From positions 1 through 64,000 of the forward strand of contig JBAXJB010000001.1 of assembly GCA_037138055.1 (NCBI GenBank): a stretch of 64,000 nucleotides of DNA. The letters are read 5' to 3'. This DNA comes from CAITNM01 sp037138055. Lineage in GTDB: Bacteria > Pseudomonadota > Alphaproteobacteria > Paracaedibacterales > CAITNM01. Both the position numbers and the translations under genes were made by a program. Shown here in pieces: positions 1 to 9,361 of this stretch (the first letter of the stretch is position 1; each line of letters opens with the position of its first letter). Under the pieces are notes generated by a model. That model did not search any database and was not told the DNA's origin. It saw nothing but the letters and a program-made list of their open reading frames with translations.

Positions 1-40
1 AAGTTTTTTATAAAAATTTAGCAAACGTTGCACTTCAAAC

Positions 41-763
41 TTGAATGTGGCTAATGCTTTACTAATGTTGATATCTGGCAATTATAAAGTATTAAATTTT
101 TCTCAAGCGAGAGAGCGGTTGTCTGATTCTGAAGAAGTAAGTGGTCTTTGTTGCTTAAGACACGATGTTGATTACTGCCTGGAGAGTGCTCTTTCAATGG
201 CACAGTTAGAAGAAAAATGTGGTATTTCATCGAGTTATTTTTTTCTTGTTGATTCAGATCATTATAACGTTTTAAGTGTACATTCACGTGATATTATTTC
301 TAATATAGCGCAGCTTGGCCATGAGATATGTTTGCATTTTGATATATCTAACTATGATAAATTAGATCACAGTAAGATTATTAGTTTTCATGTGAGTTGT
401 TTAGAACTAGCATCTCAAAAAAAAGTGAGCAACATTAGCTATCATTGTCCTGGTGTTATTGGGTTAAATAATTTATCTTTAGCTGATCAATATGAAGGAT
501 TATATAATACCTATTCTGAAAAATTTAATTCTTATTTTAATTATGCATCCGATTCTTTGTGTAAGTTTAAGGACATAGATATATTAAAAAAAATTAATGC
601 AAGAAATCTTAAAAATATACATCTTTTGATTCATCCCATTTGGTGGTGTGAATCTGCCTTAACAAGGGATCAAAAAATACATGATAATTTTGAAAGAAAA
701 ATTAAATATTTCACTTCAGAATACAACAATATTTTAGTTGAGTATGGTGTTGATAAAATTTAG
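41..763 (+). CDS. NodB-like polysaccharide deacetylase family protein
   Basis: The 240-aa product carries an RHDVDY motif near residue 40, the metal-binding Asp pair typical of the NodB/polysaccharide deacetylase fold. This is followed by a GHEICLHFD segment near residue 95 and an HP pair near residue 198 that resemble the later metal-binding motifs. The family removes acyl groups from sugars or acts on surface glycans. An in-frame stop lies at 11-13, so the start is inside the window: TTG at 41 or, more conventionally, ATG at 68. It is the first visible gene of a same-strand polysaccharide operon and its stop abuts the next gene. The substrate is unknown. The fold call is fairly sure and the exact start is not. 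Confidence 0.72.
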   Translation: MNVANALLMLISGNYKVLNFSQARERLSDSEEVSGLCCLRHDVDYCLESALSMAQLEEKCGISSSYFFLVDSDHYNVLSVHSRDIISNIAQLGHEICLHFDISNYDKLDHSKIISFHVSCLELASQKKVSNISYHCPGVIGLNNLSLADQYEGLYNTYSEKFNSYFNYASDSLCKFKDIDILKKINARNLKNIHLLIHPIWWCESALTRDQKIHDNFERKIKYFTSEYNNILVEYGVDKI

Positions 764-764
764 T

Positions 765-2144
765 ATGTATACATCTGATCTTGTTAAAGCAACTGTATCT
801 TTTATAGATATTGTTTTATTTGCAACACTATTTCCTTTAGTTCTGCTAATTTGTTATGTAAGAGCTACCTACTTAAGAAGCGCATTAGATAGATCACAAA
901 ATGGTAAAATCTTATTTCTTGCTTCAGGAAAATTTATAAAACATCAAGGTAGCGAAGATTTTGCATTTAAAAAACTTTGGGATGTTTCGTTTCAAAGACA
1001 GCTTATTTTACCTGGATTTAATAAATGCTATATTTTTTATGAAGATGAAGCACACAAAGAAATTTACAAATTAACAAACAATATTATTGGTATTGTCTAC
1101 TCTTTTGGAAAGCAGAAAAAAATCTTCAGGAAAACATTTTCATTATACAGAATGCTTATATGGTTTTATGTGATGCATAATTTTCTTAAAAAAATTAGTC
1201 CAGAAATAATTTATACTAACATACCAGGTGATAATCTTGTTGTCTCTTCTCTTTTAAGTATTTTCTATAAAATACCTTTAGTTGCTCAGGCAATGGGGTC
1301 ATACGATCTTGCAAGTTTTTCTGAGGATGAATTAGCGGCAGATTCTTTAAAAAGTTTTCTCTATAGATCTTTGAGCAAACTAATTTTTTCTTTCTTTTTT
1401 CGTTGTTGTTCGTTGGTATTAGCTTTTAATGAATATTGTGCCTCTTTTGCTATTCATAATGGGGCGCATCCTGCAAAAGTTAGAAACACAAGAATACTAC
1501 CTCATTTTTCTGATATAAAAGACCTGGTAGAAGTGTTACAAGTGTCTAAAGATGAAATTCAATATCCTCAAAAAACAAAAAAAAATGTTATTATATGGTC
1601 TAGGTTGGCTACTGAAAAAAAATTATTATACGCAATTGTAGGTGCTATAAAAGCATTAGAGATTGATGAGGATTTAGGTTTAATTATTGTTGGTGATGGC
1701 CCGTTACGCAGGAAAATTGAAAATCTTATCGTCTCTTCTGAAGTTAAAGACAGGGTTTACTTGTTAGGTCATATGCAAGTTAATTCATTGATGAGCTATG
1801 TTTATTTTTCTGATATTGCCTTAATACCTTTGGGTGGATATGCAATGCTAGAAGCTTGTGTATTGAAAAAGCCAATTGTTTGTTTTGATATTGAATGGCA
1901 TCACGAACTTTTGACTGATGAATATAGTGGGTATTTTGCTGATTATCCAAGTACTCATCAAATTTGTGAAAAAATTTTAGAGGCTGCAATCAACCCAGAA
2001 GAAGCAAAAAAAAGGGGAGAAAGAGCTCATGAAAAATTCAAAATTCTTTTTAATGAAGAGCGAATAAGAGAAAAAGAATCAAAAATTATTAATAATTTTA
2101 GAAAAACGTACGCAAATAAATCATCTCATGGCGTCAATATATAA
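765..2144 (+). CDS. Glycosyltransferase family 4-like, membrane-anchored
   Basis: The C-terminal half has the GT-B/GT4 donor-binding signature: a WSRLATEKKL segment near residue 280, IIVGDGPLR near 315, and a GGYAMLEACVLKKPIVC segment corresponding to the E-x7-E region of retaining transferases. The first ~30 residues form one hydrophobic segment, so the enzyme is probably tethered to the inner membrane. ATG 765 lies directly after the preceding stop (761-763); longer starts at 738/744 would overlap that gene. The 3' end overlaps the possible upstream start of the next gene, which implies cotranscription. The sugar donor and acceptor cannot be read from sequence. Confidence 0.82.
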   Translation: MYTSDLVKATVSFIDIVLFATLFPLVLLICYVRATYLRSALDRSQNGKILFLASGKFIKHQGSEDFAFKKLWDVSFQRQLILPGFNKCYIFYEDEAHKEIYKLTNNIIGIVYSFGKQKKIFRKTFSLYRMLIWFYVMHNFLKKISPEIIYTNIPGDNLVVSSLLSIFYKIPLVAQAMGSYDLASFSEDELAADSLKSFLYRSLSKLIFSFFFRCCSLVLAFNEYCASFAIHNGAHPAKVRNTRILPHFSDIKDLVEVLQVSKDEIQYPQKTKKNVIIWSRLATEKKLLYAIVGAIKALEIDEDLGLIIVGDGPLRRKIENLIVSSEVKDRVYLLGHMQVNSLMSYVYFSDIALIPLGGYAMLEACVLKKPIVCFDIEWHHELLTDEYSGYFADYPSTHQICEKILEAAINPEEAKKRGERAHEKFKILFNEERIREKESKIINNFRKTYANKSSHGVNI

Positions 2145-2145
2145 A

Positions 2146-3366
2146 ATGAATCAGCCTAAAATTATTGTTTCAATATTAACTAATGCGCTAGATAAAGACA
2201 GCAGAGCGCTCAAAATGGCGTCATCGTTTGTCAGATGGGGCTATAAATCTATAGTTGTGGAAGAACAAAAAAGCGCAAGAGACTATAGCCATTTGGGGAT
2301 AGAAGTAATTTCCTTGAAAAAATCTTCACAAGAGAACATGACTAGCCAAAATATAGGAAGCTTAAAAAAAATTCTTAAGGCGCTATGGCATTTTCTAAGA
2401 AAAATGGGATTGGGATTTATGCTCGATTTTATTTCTTATTTAATATATCGCAGAAACTATTACGATAAATATTTTTACAGTGTAAGGGGTATGATACCAA
2501 AAGCGGATTTATACTATTTACATTCTTATGAATATTTTTCTTCCGTAAAAACCTTTGCCAGGGATGGTGCTAAGGTAATATATGATGCTCATGACTATTA
2601 TTCTTCAATTGATCGACCTAAAAATTCTTTGGAGAGCAAATGGCTGAAACCTTTTCAAAAAAAAATAGAAAATAACTTGATACAAAATTCTGATGCTTTT
2701 GTATCGGTAAGTCCTGGCTTGCAAAACGAATATCTAAATTTTTTTTGTAAAAAGCCTGAACTTATACGTAACGTCCACGATAAACGCTTAGATCAAGAAA
2801 GAAAAAACTTGAGAGATTGTTTGGGTATTAAGCAGAGCTGCACAGTCGTAGTTTCTGTGGGTAATTGCAAGGATGGTCAGAGAATTAACGAGATTATAGA
2901 AGCGTTGAATTTGTTACCTGATCACTTCCATTTATGTTTTTTAGGTGATGGATATGATAGTTTCTATAATCAAAAGGATTTATCGAAAGGCAGACTGCAT
3001 TTTTATAACAGAGTCCTGCCTGAAAATATTGTATCTTTCATTAGTGGTTGTGATGTCGGTTTATTGAGCTACTACGGATCCACAAATAATTATAGGTACG
3101 CTCTTCCTAATGGTTTTTTCCAAATGATAGCTGCTAAAATTCCTGTTATTTTTTCAAATGAGCTTTGTGAAATAAAAGCTCTTAATGATGTTTTTAATTT
3201 TGGTTTGCCGATAAATATAGGTGATATACGTGAAATTGCAGAAACTGTTAAAACAATTTCATCTAATAAAAATACATTTTTAGAAGCTCTCGAAAAAGCT
3301 TCAAAAGTTCTTTCTTGGGAAAATGAAGAGAAAAAACTTAAGCAAATTATTCAGCAATGTATTTAA
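2146..3366 (+). CDS. Glycosyltransferase (GT4-like)
   Basis: About 406 aa from ATG 2146, which sits 1 nt after the previous stop; an earlier ATG at 2128 would overlap. An N-terminal Rossmann-like acceptor domain (KIIVSILTNALDKDSRA) is followed by YDAHDYYSS near residue 155. The C-terminal domain has VVSVGNCKDGQR, LCFLGDGYD and an ALPNGFFQMIAAKIPVI segment, the usual donor-domain layout of group 1 transferases. It belongs to the polysaccharide operon. Linkage and donor are unknown. Confidence 0.8.
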   Translation: MNQPKIIVSILTNALDKDSRALKMASSFVRWGYKSIVVEEQKSARDYSHLGIEVISLKKSSQENMTSQNIGSLKKILKALWHFLRKMGLGFMLDFISYLIYRRNYYDKYFYSVRGMIPKADLYYLHSYEYFSSVKTFARDGAKVIYDAHDYYSSIDRPKNSLESKWLKPFQKKIENNLIQNSDAFVSVSPGLQNEYLNFFCKKPELIRNVHDKRLDQERKNLRDCLGIKQSCTVVVSVGNCKDGQRINEIIEALNLLPDHFHLCFLGDGYDSFYNQKDLSKGRLHFYNRVLPENIVSFISGCDVGLLSYYGSTNNYRYALPNGFFQMIAAKIPVIFSNELCEIKALNDVFNFGLPINIGDIREIAETVKTISSNKNTFLEALEKASKVLSWENEEKKLKQIIQQCI

Positions 3367-3393
3367 AAATGTACATCTTTTCAAGGATATAGC

Positions 3394-5283
3394 ATGTGCG
3401 GAATTTTTGGCATAAAAAATAAAAAATCTCACAAAGTTAATTGTGATTTCAATTTGCTGAATCATAGGGGGCCAGATTATTTTGGCTCATTCACAAATGA
3501 TAATGGTTTGTACCTTGCCCATAATCGTCTTAGTATTATCGGTCTTGATAATTTATCAGACCAACCTATGCATGGATCAAGTGGAACAGTTATTGTTTTT
3601 AATGGTGAAATTTATAATTACAAAGAACTTAAAAAAACAGAACTGTCTGATTATCCTTTTAAATCAAAATCTGATACAGAAGTCATTTTAGCGTTATACG
3701 AAAAGCATGGATTAGATTGTGTGCATTACCTTCGTGGTATGTTTGCCTTTGCTATCTGGGATGAAAAAAATAAGAGATTATTTTGCGCAAGAGATCGATT
3801 TGGGGTTAAACCATTTTATTTTATTAACACAGAAGAACATTTTGTATTTGCATCTGAAATGAAGGCTTTGTTGCCATTCCTCAAGAGTATTGAAACAGAT
3901 AATCAGGCTCTTTCAGAGTACCTAACTTTTCAATACACACTCTCCAGTGAAACACTTTTTAAAAATATTCATCAGCTAATGCCGGGACATTTTTTAATTT
4001 TAGAAAATGATCAAATTACTGTTAAAAAGTACTGGGATGTTTCTTACCAAATTGATTTTGAGCATTCATCACAATACATTGAAGAGAAACTTTTGCACCT
4101 AGTGAAAGAATCTATTCAGTACAATCAAGTAAGCGATGTGCCAGTAGGTAGTTATTTAAGCGGTGGTATTGATTCATCATTAGTTACAGTCCTGTCTGCT
4201 GAGTGCAATAATGGCTTTTATGGATCATTCCATGGAAAATTTGCTGATTTCCCTGGATATGACGAAAGTGCTTATGCTCAAGAACTTTCAGACTCTATTG
4301 GCAAAGATCTTTTTATCACTAGCATTACATCGCAAGATTTTGTCGATAATGTTCAAAAAATTATTTATCATCTTGATACACCAGTGGCTGGTCCAGGATC
4401 ATTCCCGCAATACATGGTTTCTAAGTTAGCATCTCAACATGTTAAGGTTGTTTTAGGAGGGCAAGGTGGCGATGAAATTTTTGGAGGATACGCACGATAT
4501 GTGATTGCATATTTTGAACAATCTATAAAAGCAGCTATAGATGGTACTTATAAGAATGGAAATTTTGTAGTAACTCCTGAATCAATCATTCCAAATCTTA
4601 CTTTACTTCAAGAATACAAACCTTTGATTAAAGAATTTTGGAAAGATGGTCTATTTGGGCCACTTGATGAGCGTTATTTTAGGCTTATTGATAAGTCTGT
4701 TGATATACAAAATGAAATTGATTGGAATCAATTCGATAAGGCATCTCTATTGGAGCGTTTCAAGCAAATTTTTAATGATAAAGATAACGTATCAAAAGAG
4801 GCATATTTTGATAAAATGACTCATTTTGATTTCAAGTGTTTGCTTCCTGCCTTATTACATGTTGAAGATCGCATGAGTATGGCGCACGGTTTAGAGTCTC
4901 GAGTGCCATTTCTAGATCATGAATTAGTAGAATTTGCAGCAACAATTCCAGCAGATATCAAGTTTCCTGGTGGTCGCATGAAATCTTTACTTAAAGAGGT
5001 TTTTAAGGAAAAAATTCCAGAAAAAATTTTAAATAGGCGTGATAAAATGGGGTTTCCAGTTCCTTTAAAGGAATGGTTTACTGGGCCTTTAAAAGAGTTT
5101 GTGCACGATATTTTTTCGTCACAAGTGGCAAGCACGCGTGGTTTTTATGATCCAAAAAAAATATTACAAAATTTAGATGGGTCTTCTCAGTTTTCTAGAA
5201 AAATATGGGGTTTGTTAAGTCTTGAATTATGGTATCGTGAGTTTCATGACAAGCAGTCGTATTATCATAATTTAGTATCATAA
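3394..5283 (+). CDS. asnB: Asparagine synthase (glutamine-hydrolysing), AsnB-type amidotransferase
   Basis: 629 aa. Cys2 of the MCGIFG start is the glutaminase nucleophile of an N-terminal class II amidotransferase domain (about 2-200). The synthetase domain has the ATP-pyrophosphatase loop SGGIDSS near 256-262 and a GGQGGDEIFGGYARY segment near 352. The family transfers ammonia from glutamine to an acyl-adenylate. Free asparagine synthesis is the classic reaction, but copies inside glycan operons are often thought to amidate sugars or uronic acids. A diverged second copy lies at 56056-57948, also among glycan genes. The enzyme class is secure and the acceptor is inferred. Confidence 0.93.
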   Translation: MCGIFGIKNKKSHKVNCDFNLLNHRGPDYFGSFTNDNGLYLAHNRLSIIGLDNLSDQPMHGSSGTVIVFNGEIYNYKELKKTELSDYPFKSKSDTEVILALYEKHGLDCVHYLRGMFAFAIWDEKNKRLFCARDRFGVKPFYFINTEEHFVFASEMKALLPFLKSIETDNQALSEYLTFQYTLSSETLFKNIHQLMPGHFLILENDQITVKKYWDVSYQIDFEHSSQYIEEKLLHLVKESIQYNQVSDVPVGSYLSGGIDSSLVTVLSAECNNGFYGSFHGKFADFPGYDESAYAQELSDSIGKDLFITSITSQDFVDNVQKIIYHLDTPVAGPGSFPQYMVSKLASQHVKVVLGGQGGDEIFGGYARYVIAYFEQSIKAAIDGTYKNGNFVVTPESIIPNLTLLQEYKPLIKEFWKDGLFGPLDERYFRLIDKSVDIQNEIDWNQFDKASLLERFKQIFNDKDNVSKEAYFDKMTHFDFKCLLPALLHVEDRMSMAHGLESRVPFLDHELVEFAATIPADIKFPGGRMKSLLKEVFKEKIPEKILNRRDKMGFPVPLKEWFTGPLKEFVHDIFSSQVASTRGFYDPKKILQNLDGSSQFSRKIWGLLSLELWYREFHDKQSYYHNLVS

Positions 5284-5304
5284 TTTTATAACATGGAGAA
5301 TAGT

Positions 5305-6234
5305 ATGAAGGTATTTATAACTGGCGGATCTGGGTTTATAGGATCGCATTTAGCTGATCACCTGCTTGCAAGAGGCGACGAGGTATTGGTTATTGACAAT
5401 TTTGTAACCGGTCGGAGGGATAACCTAAAACCACATGATAAGTTAAGGGTTGTGGAAGATACGATTTGTAATGAAAGGCTCGTGAATAATTTGATACAAG
5501 AATTTAACCCTGACTTAGTGATTCATACAGCTGCATCTTATAAAGATCCAAATAACTGGGCAGAAGATTCACTTACGAATGTTATGGGAACTGCGATTGT
5601 TTGTCAGGCTATGCAAAAAGCAGATGTAAAAAGAATTATTTATTTTCAAACTGCACTTTGCTATGGTCTTAAACCTATTGAACAGCCAGTAACACTAAAT
5701 CATCCGATTTTACCACGCGGTTCAAGTTATGCAATTAGCAAAACAGCAGCAGAAGACTATGTTCACTTGTCAGGATTAGATTACGTAACCTTCCGTTTGG
5801 CTAATGCATATGGTCCAAGAAATATTAGCGGCCCCCTACCTACATTTTATAAAAGGTTAACAACTAATCAGACTTGTTTTGTAATGGATACGCGCAGGGA
5901 CTTTGTCTACATTGACGATATGATTAATTGCATTATGCATGCTGTTGATGGTAAGGGCAGTGGTACCTATCACATTTCTTCAGGAGCAGATTGTTCTATT
6001 AAAGAACTTTTTGATGCAACAACTGAAGCACTTAATATGAAAATTACTGTTGAGGTAAAACCTCGTCAGCCAGACGATGTGTATTCAATTTTGTTAGATC
6101 CATCAAGAACTGTTAATGAGTTTGGCTGGAGCGCTAAGGTTTCTTTGCTTGATGGAGTTCAGCAGACCATAAAATATTATCAAGAATACGGCATTGAAGA
6201 AACTTTTACTCATTTAAAAACTGTTAAGAATTAA
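5305..6234 (+). CDS. NAD-dependent epimerase/dehydratase (extended SDR)
   Basis: About 309 aa. The N-terminal GGSGFIGS loop binds NAD(P), and the YAISK motif gives catalytic Tyr142 and Lys146 in this numbering. TFRLANAYGPR follows, typical of UDP-sugar epimerases and dehydratases. An ATG at 5293 is in frame, but GGAG at 5295-5298 sits 6 nt before ATG 5305, which is therefore preferred. The gene is followed after 1 nt by a second SDR gene, suggesting consecutive steps in one nucleotide-sugar route. The exact sugar is unknown; GalE-, RmlB- and Gmd-like roles are all possible. Confidence 0.86.
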   Translation: MKVFITGGSGFIGSHLADHLLARGDEVLVIDNFVTGRRDNLKPHDKLRVVEDTICNERLVNNLIQEFNPDLVIHTAASYKDPNNWAEDSLTNVMGTAIVCQAMQKADVKRIIYFQTALCYGLKPIEQPVTLNHPILPRGSSYAISKTAAEDYVHLSGLDYVTFRLANAYGPRNISGPLPTFYKRLTTNQTCFVMDTRRDFVYIDDMINCIMHAVDGKGSGTYHISSGADCSIKELFDATTEALNMKITVEVKPRQPDDVYSILLDPSRTVNEFGWSAKVSLLDGVQQTIKYYQEYGIEETFTHLKTVKN

Positions 6235-6235
6235 C

Positions 6236-7291
6236 ATGCGTTTTCATAACAGAAAAATTCTTGTTGTTGGTGGGGCAGGTTTTGTAGGTAGTAATTTATG
6301 TCACAAGCTTCTTCACGATGGAGCTGCAGCAGTTGTTGTCGTTGATAACTTGCTTTCAGCGGAAGCCGAAAACTTACCTGCAGATGAACGATTAGCTTTC
6401 TTTCATGGTTCAATTGCTGATGATCGTATTTTGTCAAAAATTGGAACTGTTTACGATTATGCTTTTCATCTTGCAACTTACCATGGAAATCAGTCTAGCA
6501 TACATGACCCTATAGCTGATCATGCTAATAACACAATAACTACTCTTAAATTATGTGAGCATTTTAAAGGAACTAGTTGTTTACAAAAACTCGTTTATGC
6601 ATCGGCAGGTTGTACAGTTGCTAAAAAAACCTACGATGATGTAGGTGCTACTGATGAAGATGCAGAAGTATCACTGTACCATGACAGTCCTTACCAGATC
6701 TCTAAAATAGTTGGAGAGTTTTATGGAAACTATTATTGGATGAAATATCAGTTACCTTTTGTTAAGGCGCGCTTTCAAAATGTGTATGGCCCTCGGGAAA
6801 TTTTGGGTGCAGGTAGGTGGCGTGGTACTCCTGCTACTGTTTGGAGAAATGTAACTCCAACTTTTATTTGGAAAGCTCTTCATGGAGAAGCGTTGCCGCT
6901 TGAAAATGAAGGGATGGCTTCCAGAGACTTCATTTATGTTGATGATATTGTGGATGGACTTATTGCCTGTGCATTGAATGGTAAAAGTGGAGATGTTTAT
7001 AATCTTGCATCGGGTGTTGAAACTACTATTAAGGAATTAGCAGAAACCATAAATAAATTAACTAAAAATAAAACACCAATACAATACACAAATCCGCGTC
7101 CTTGGGATCGTTCGGGTAAACGTTTTGGTTCTACTAAAAAAGCAGAAAAAGAATTGGACTTTAAGGCTGTTATTTCTTTAAGCGAAGGACTTCAAAGAAC
7201 CATACAGTGGAGCATAAACAATAAAAATTTGATTCTTGCAAATATGATAAAATATGCCTATTTTATGCCTGAAGTAAAAGAATATACATAA
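6236..7291 (+). CDS. NAD-dependent epimerase/dehydratase (extended SDR), second copy
   Basis: 351 aa, with the VGGAGFVGS dinucleotide loop at about residues 11-19 and a YQISK active-site motif (Tyr153, Lys157). KARFQNVYGPRE and SRDFIYVDDIVDG are characteristic of the nucleotide-sugar epimerase/dehydratase branch. It is clearly diverged from the adjacent upstream SDR, so it is a functional partner rather than a recent duplicate. The start codon lies 1 nt after the previous stop, implying tight translational coupling. Substrate specificity cannot be assigned. Confidence 0.86.
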   Translation: MRFHNRKILVVGGAGFVGSNLCHKLLHDGAAAVVVVDNLLSAEAENLPADERLAFFHGSIADDRILSKIGTVYDYAFHLATYHGNQSSIHDPIADHANNTITTLKLCEHFKGTSCLQKLVYASAGCTVAKKTYDDVGATDEDAEVSLYHDSPYQISKIVGEFYGNYYWMKYQLPFVKARFQNVYGPREILGAGRWRGTPATVWRNVTPTFIWKALHGEALPLENEGMASRDFIYVDDIVDGLIACALNGKSGDVYNLASGVETTIKELAETINKLTKNKTPIQYTNPRPWDRSGKRFGSTKKAEKELDFKAVISLSEGLQRTIQWSINNKNLILANMIKYAYFMPEVKEYT

Positions 7292-7293
7292 AA

Positions 7294-8499
7294 GTGACAG
7301 CCCTTTTATTGTACTCTTATTATACTGACAAAATGTCTTATTTTAATGACTGGGTTGATGCATTTAAAGATCATCCTGATTATCAGTCAGAATGTTTAAA
7401 TGTTTTTAACCCAGAAGGCAAGATTCAAAAAATTCAAAAATCAATCGAAAAAGCAGATCTGATTATTCTGCATCACTCAATGAACGGAGATACATTAAAG
7501 TATTTATTGCCATTTACAACAGCAATAAAAAATCGAAAAGGAAAATTGATTTCTTTTGTTGGTAATGAAGTGAATTTACCCATACTTGGAATGGCTCCAA
7601 AAATAAAAATACTTAAAGAATTAGACGCTGAAATTATTGCTACGCAATTACCTCAAGAGGCAGGAGAATGGCTTTATTCCGATTGCACAAAATCTAAAGT
7701 TGTATCTCTTCCACACGCACTTAACCCAAAAGCATTTTATCCAATTTCAGGGCAATCTAGAGTATTGGATATAGGAACTAGGTCTGCTCACTATGGTGTT
7801 TATATCGGAGATAATGATCGCAATAATATTGTTAGGTTTTTCCATGATAACTCTAAAAGGCTTCAATTATCTGTAGATTTAGGGCTAGATCATGAGTGCC
7901 AAAAGAGATTCAATCGAGTGGAATGGGCCAAATTTTTATCTTCATGTAAAGCAACGCTTTCAACTGAAGCAGGATCCTTTTATTTGCAGAAAGATGATTA
8001 TCTTATTCAACAAATACAGGGGTATTTACGAAATAAATCAAAAAAATGGGTCTTGCCAAATGAGAGTCAGTCTGGTGCACGAAAAATGTATGGCATGATT
8101 ATTCCGTCTGCAATTAGAAAATTGATAAATTACTATCTCCGAGAAAAATTAATTGAAGCAGACATGTTGGATGAAGATTGTAATTTTGATGAAATATTTC
8201 AAAAATTTTTCTCAAAAACACTGAAGTGTCCAGTGTATTCCAAAGCTATTTCATCGAGACATTTTGATGCGATTGGAACTAAAACGCTTCATATAATGTA
8301 TCCTGGGCGCTACAATGATATTTTAAAACCTAATGAGAATTATTTAGAACTTAAAAAAGACCATTCCAATATTGATTACATAATTGAAAAATTAAAAGAT
8401 AAAAAATTTATTAAAGCCGTTACAGACCGTACGTATGATTACGTCATCTCAGAACACACACATAAAAAAAGACTTGATTTTCTTCTTAAAGAACTGTAA
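7294..8499 (+). CDS. Putative glycosyltransferase of the CgeB/Glyco_trans_1_2 type
   Basis: 401 aa from a GTG 2 nt after the preceding stop. No strong catalytic signature stands out in the N-terminal half. The C-terminal part has SSRHFDAIGTKTLHI followed by a DILKPNENYLEL segment and a leucine/lysine-rich helix. This resembles the conserved end of CgeB/YkvP-like GT-B transferases, where a Glu/Asp-Gly-Thr loop binds the nucleotide. Context supports a glycosyltransferase in the polysaccharide operon. The assignment is family-level inference and the donor is unknown. Confidence 0.6.
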   Translation: MTALLLYSYYTDKMSYFNDWVDAFKDHPDYQSECLNVFNPEGKIQKIQKSIEKADLIILHHSMNGDTLKYLLPFTTAIKNRKGKLISFVGNEVNLPILGMAPKIKILKELDAEIIATQLPQEAGEWLYSDCTKSKVVSLPHALNPKAFYPISGQSRVLDIGTRSAHYGVYIGDNDRNNIVRFFHDNSKRLQLSVDLGLDHECQKRFNRVEWAKFLSSCKATLSTEAGSFYLQKDDYLIQQIQGYLRNKSKKWVLPNESQSGARKMYGMIIPSAIRKLINYYLREKLIEADMLDEDCNFDEIFQKFFSKTLKCPVYSKAISSRHFDAIGTKTLHIMYPGRYNDILKPNENYLELKKDHSNIDYIIEKLKDKKFIKAVTDRTYDYVISEHTHKKRLDFLLKEL

Positions 8500-8574
8500 T
8501 TAACTTCATAAGTTGTTTTATTACTTAAGTAATCTGCTGATTTTGAATATTGTTACTAGAAGGAAAATAATTTT

Positions 8575-9276
8575 ATGTGCAGTCTCGTCTTTTTATTGAT
8601 AGGCTTCTGTTGGGGGGTGATTACTGTGTACAAGTATGTATTTCCATTTGAGCAAATTAAGTCTATAAAATCTTTTTTCTTACCTTCGTTGCCAGTAACT
8701 AATGCCCCCTCCAAGCCACGCAATGAGCTGTTCAAAATATTTTGTCCACAATCTGATGTTGTGATGATTGGGGATTCAATAACGGAATATGCACTTTGGA
8801 ATGAAATATTTCCGTATATAAGAATAGCTAACAGAGGTGTTGGATGTGATAGAACGGATGACATACTTGAGCGTATGGAGGAAATATTTTCAGTTAATGC
8901 TAAAAAAGCTTTTTTGATGTTTGGTATAAATGATATTTTTGCCGGGGTCGATGTTAATACGATTTTCAATAATTACATTCAAATCATCAAAAAACTTCAA
9001 GATAAAAATATAAGCTGCTACGTTCAGTCAACACTTGAATGTTCAAAGCTTGGCCATGAATTGCAATTGAAGTACATAAGATCTCTTAATAGAAAATTAA
9101 AAAAATATTGCACATCGAATGGTCTAGAATACATAAATATAAATAACGAGATCGATGAGTCGGACTACACAGCAGACGGTATTCATTTATTGGCTAGTGG
9201 TTATTTGAAATGGAGTAAAACTATTGCGCTATATTTTCCTGCAGAATATCAAAAAGTAGAGTTGCATAAGAATTAA
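8575..9276 (+). CDS. SGNH/GDSL-family hydrolase, membrane-anchored
   Basis: 233 aa. One N-terminal hydrophobic segment (about 2-20) suggests a signal anchor with the enzyme in the periplasm. The GDSI motif (block I, catalytic Ser) near residue 65, the FGIND block near 122 and a DGIHL block near 200 supply the Ser, Gly/Asn and Asp-His elements of the SGNH fold. Such enzymes often de-acetylate or de-esterify carbohydrates. This fits a tailoring role at the end of the polysaccharide operon, just before its terminator. AAGGAAAA about 9 nt upstream supports ATG 8575. A 75-nt gap separates it from the upstream gene. Confidence 0.82.
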   Translation: MCSLVFLLIGFCWGVITVYKYVFPFEQIKSIKSFFLPSLPVTNAPSKPRNELFKIFCPQSDVVMIGDSITEYALWNEIFPYIRIANRGVGCDRTDDILERMEEIFSVNAKKAFLMFGINDIFAGVDVNTIFNNYIQIIKKLQDKNISCYVQSTLECSKLGHELQLKYIRSLNRKLKKYCTSNGLEYININNEIDESDYTADGIHLLASGYLKWSKTIALYFPAEYQKVELHKN

Positions 9277-9311
9277 TTAAAAAAATCACAACAAAGTTAG
9301 CCCTCCAAACA

Positions 9312-9344
9312 AAAAAAGCTGCCAATTTTTGGCAGCTTTTTTAT
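9312..9344. terminator. Bidirectional intrinsic terminator
   Basis: GCTGCCA at 9318-9324 pairs with TGGCAGC at 9330-9336 around a 5-nt loop. The stem is extended by flanking A and T runs, giving a U tract on either strand. It lies between the convergent polysaccharide operon (+) and pnp (-) and can stop both. Confidence 0.9.
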
Positions 9345-9361
9345 TAACAATCAAATCGTGA

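Noticed and set aside
1..40. End of an upstream gene at the left edge
   Set aside because: A stop at 11-13 is present but ten bases give no basis to call coding sequence.
8501..8520. Short AACTT/AAGTT stem followed by T residues before the SGNH gene
   Set aside because: A 5-bp AT-rich stem is unlikely to terminate, and the operon probably continues.
8556..8969. 137-aa minus-strand open frame over the SGNH hydrolase
   Set aside because: It fully overlaps a gene with intact catalytic blocks and shows no recognisable domain.
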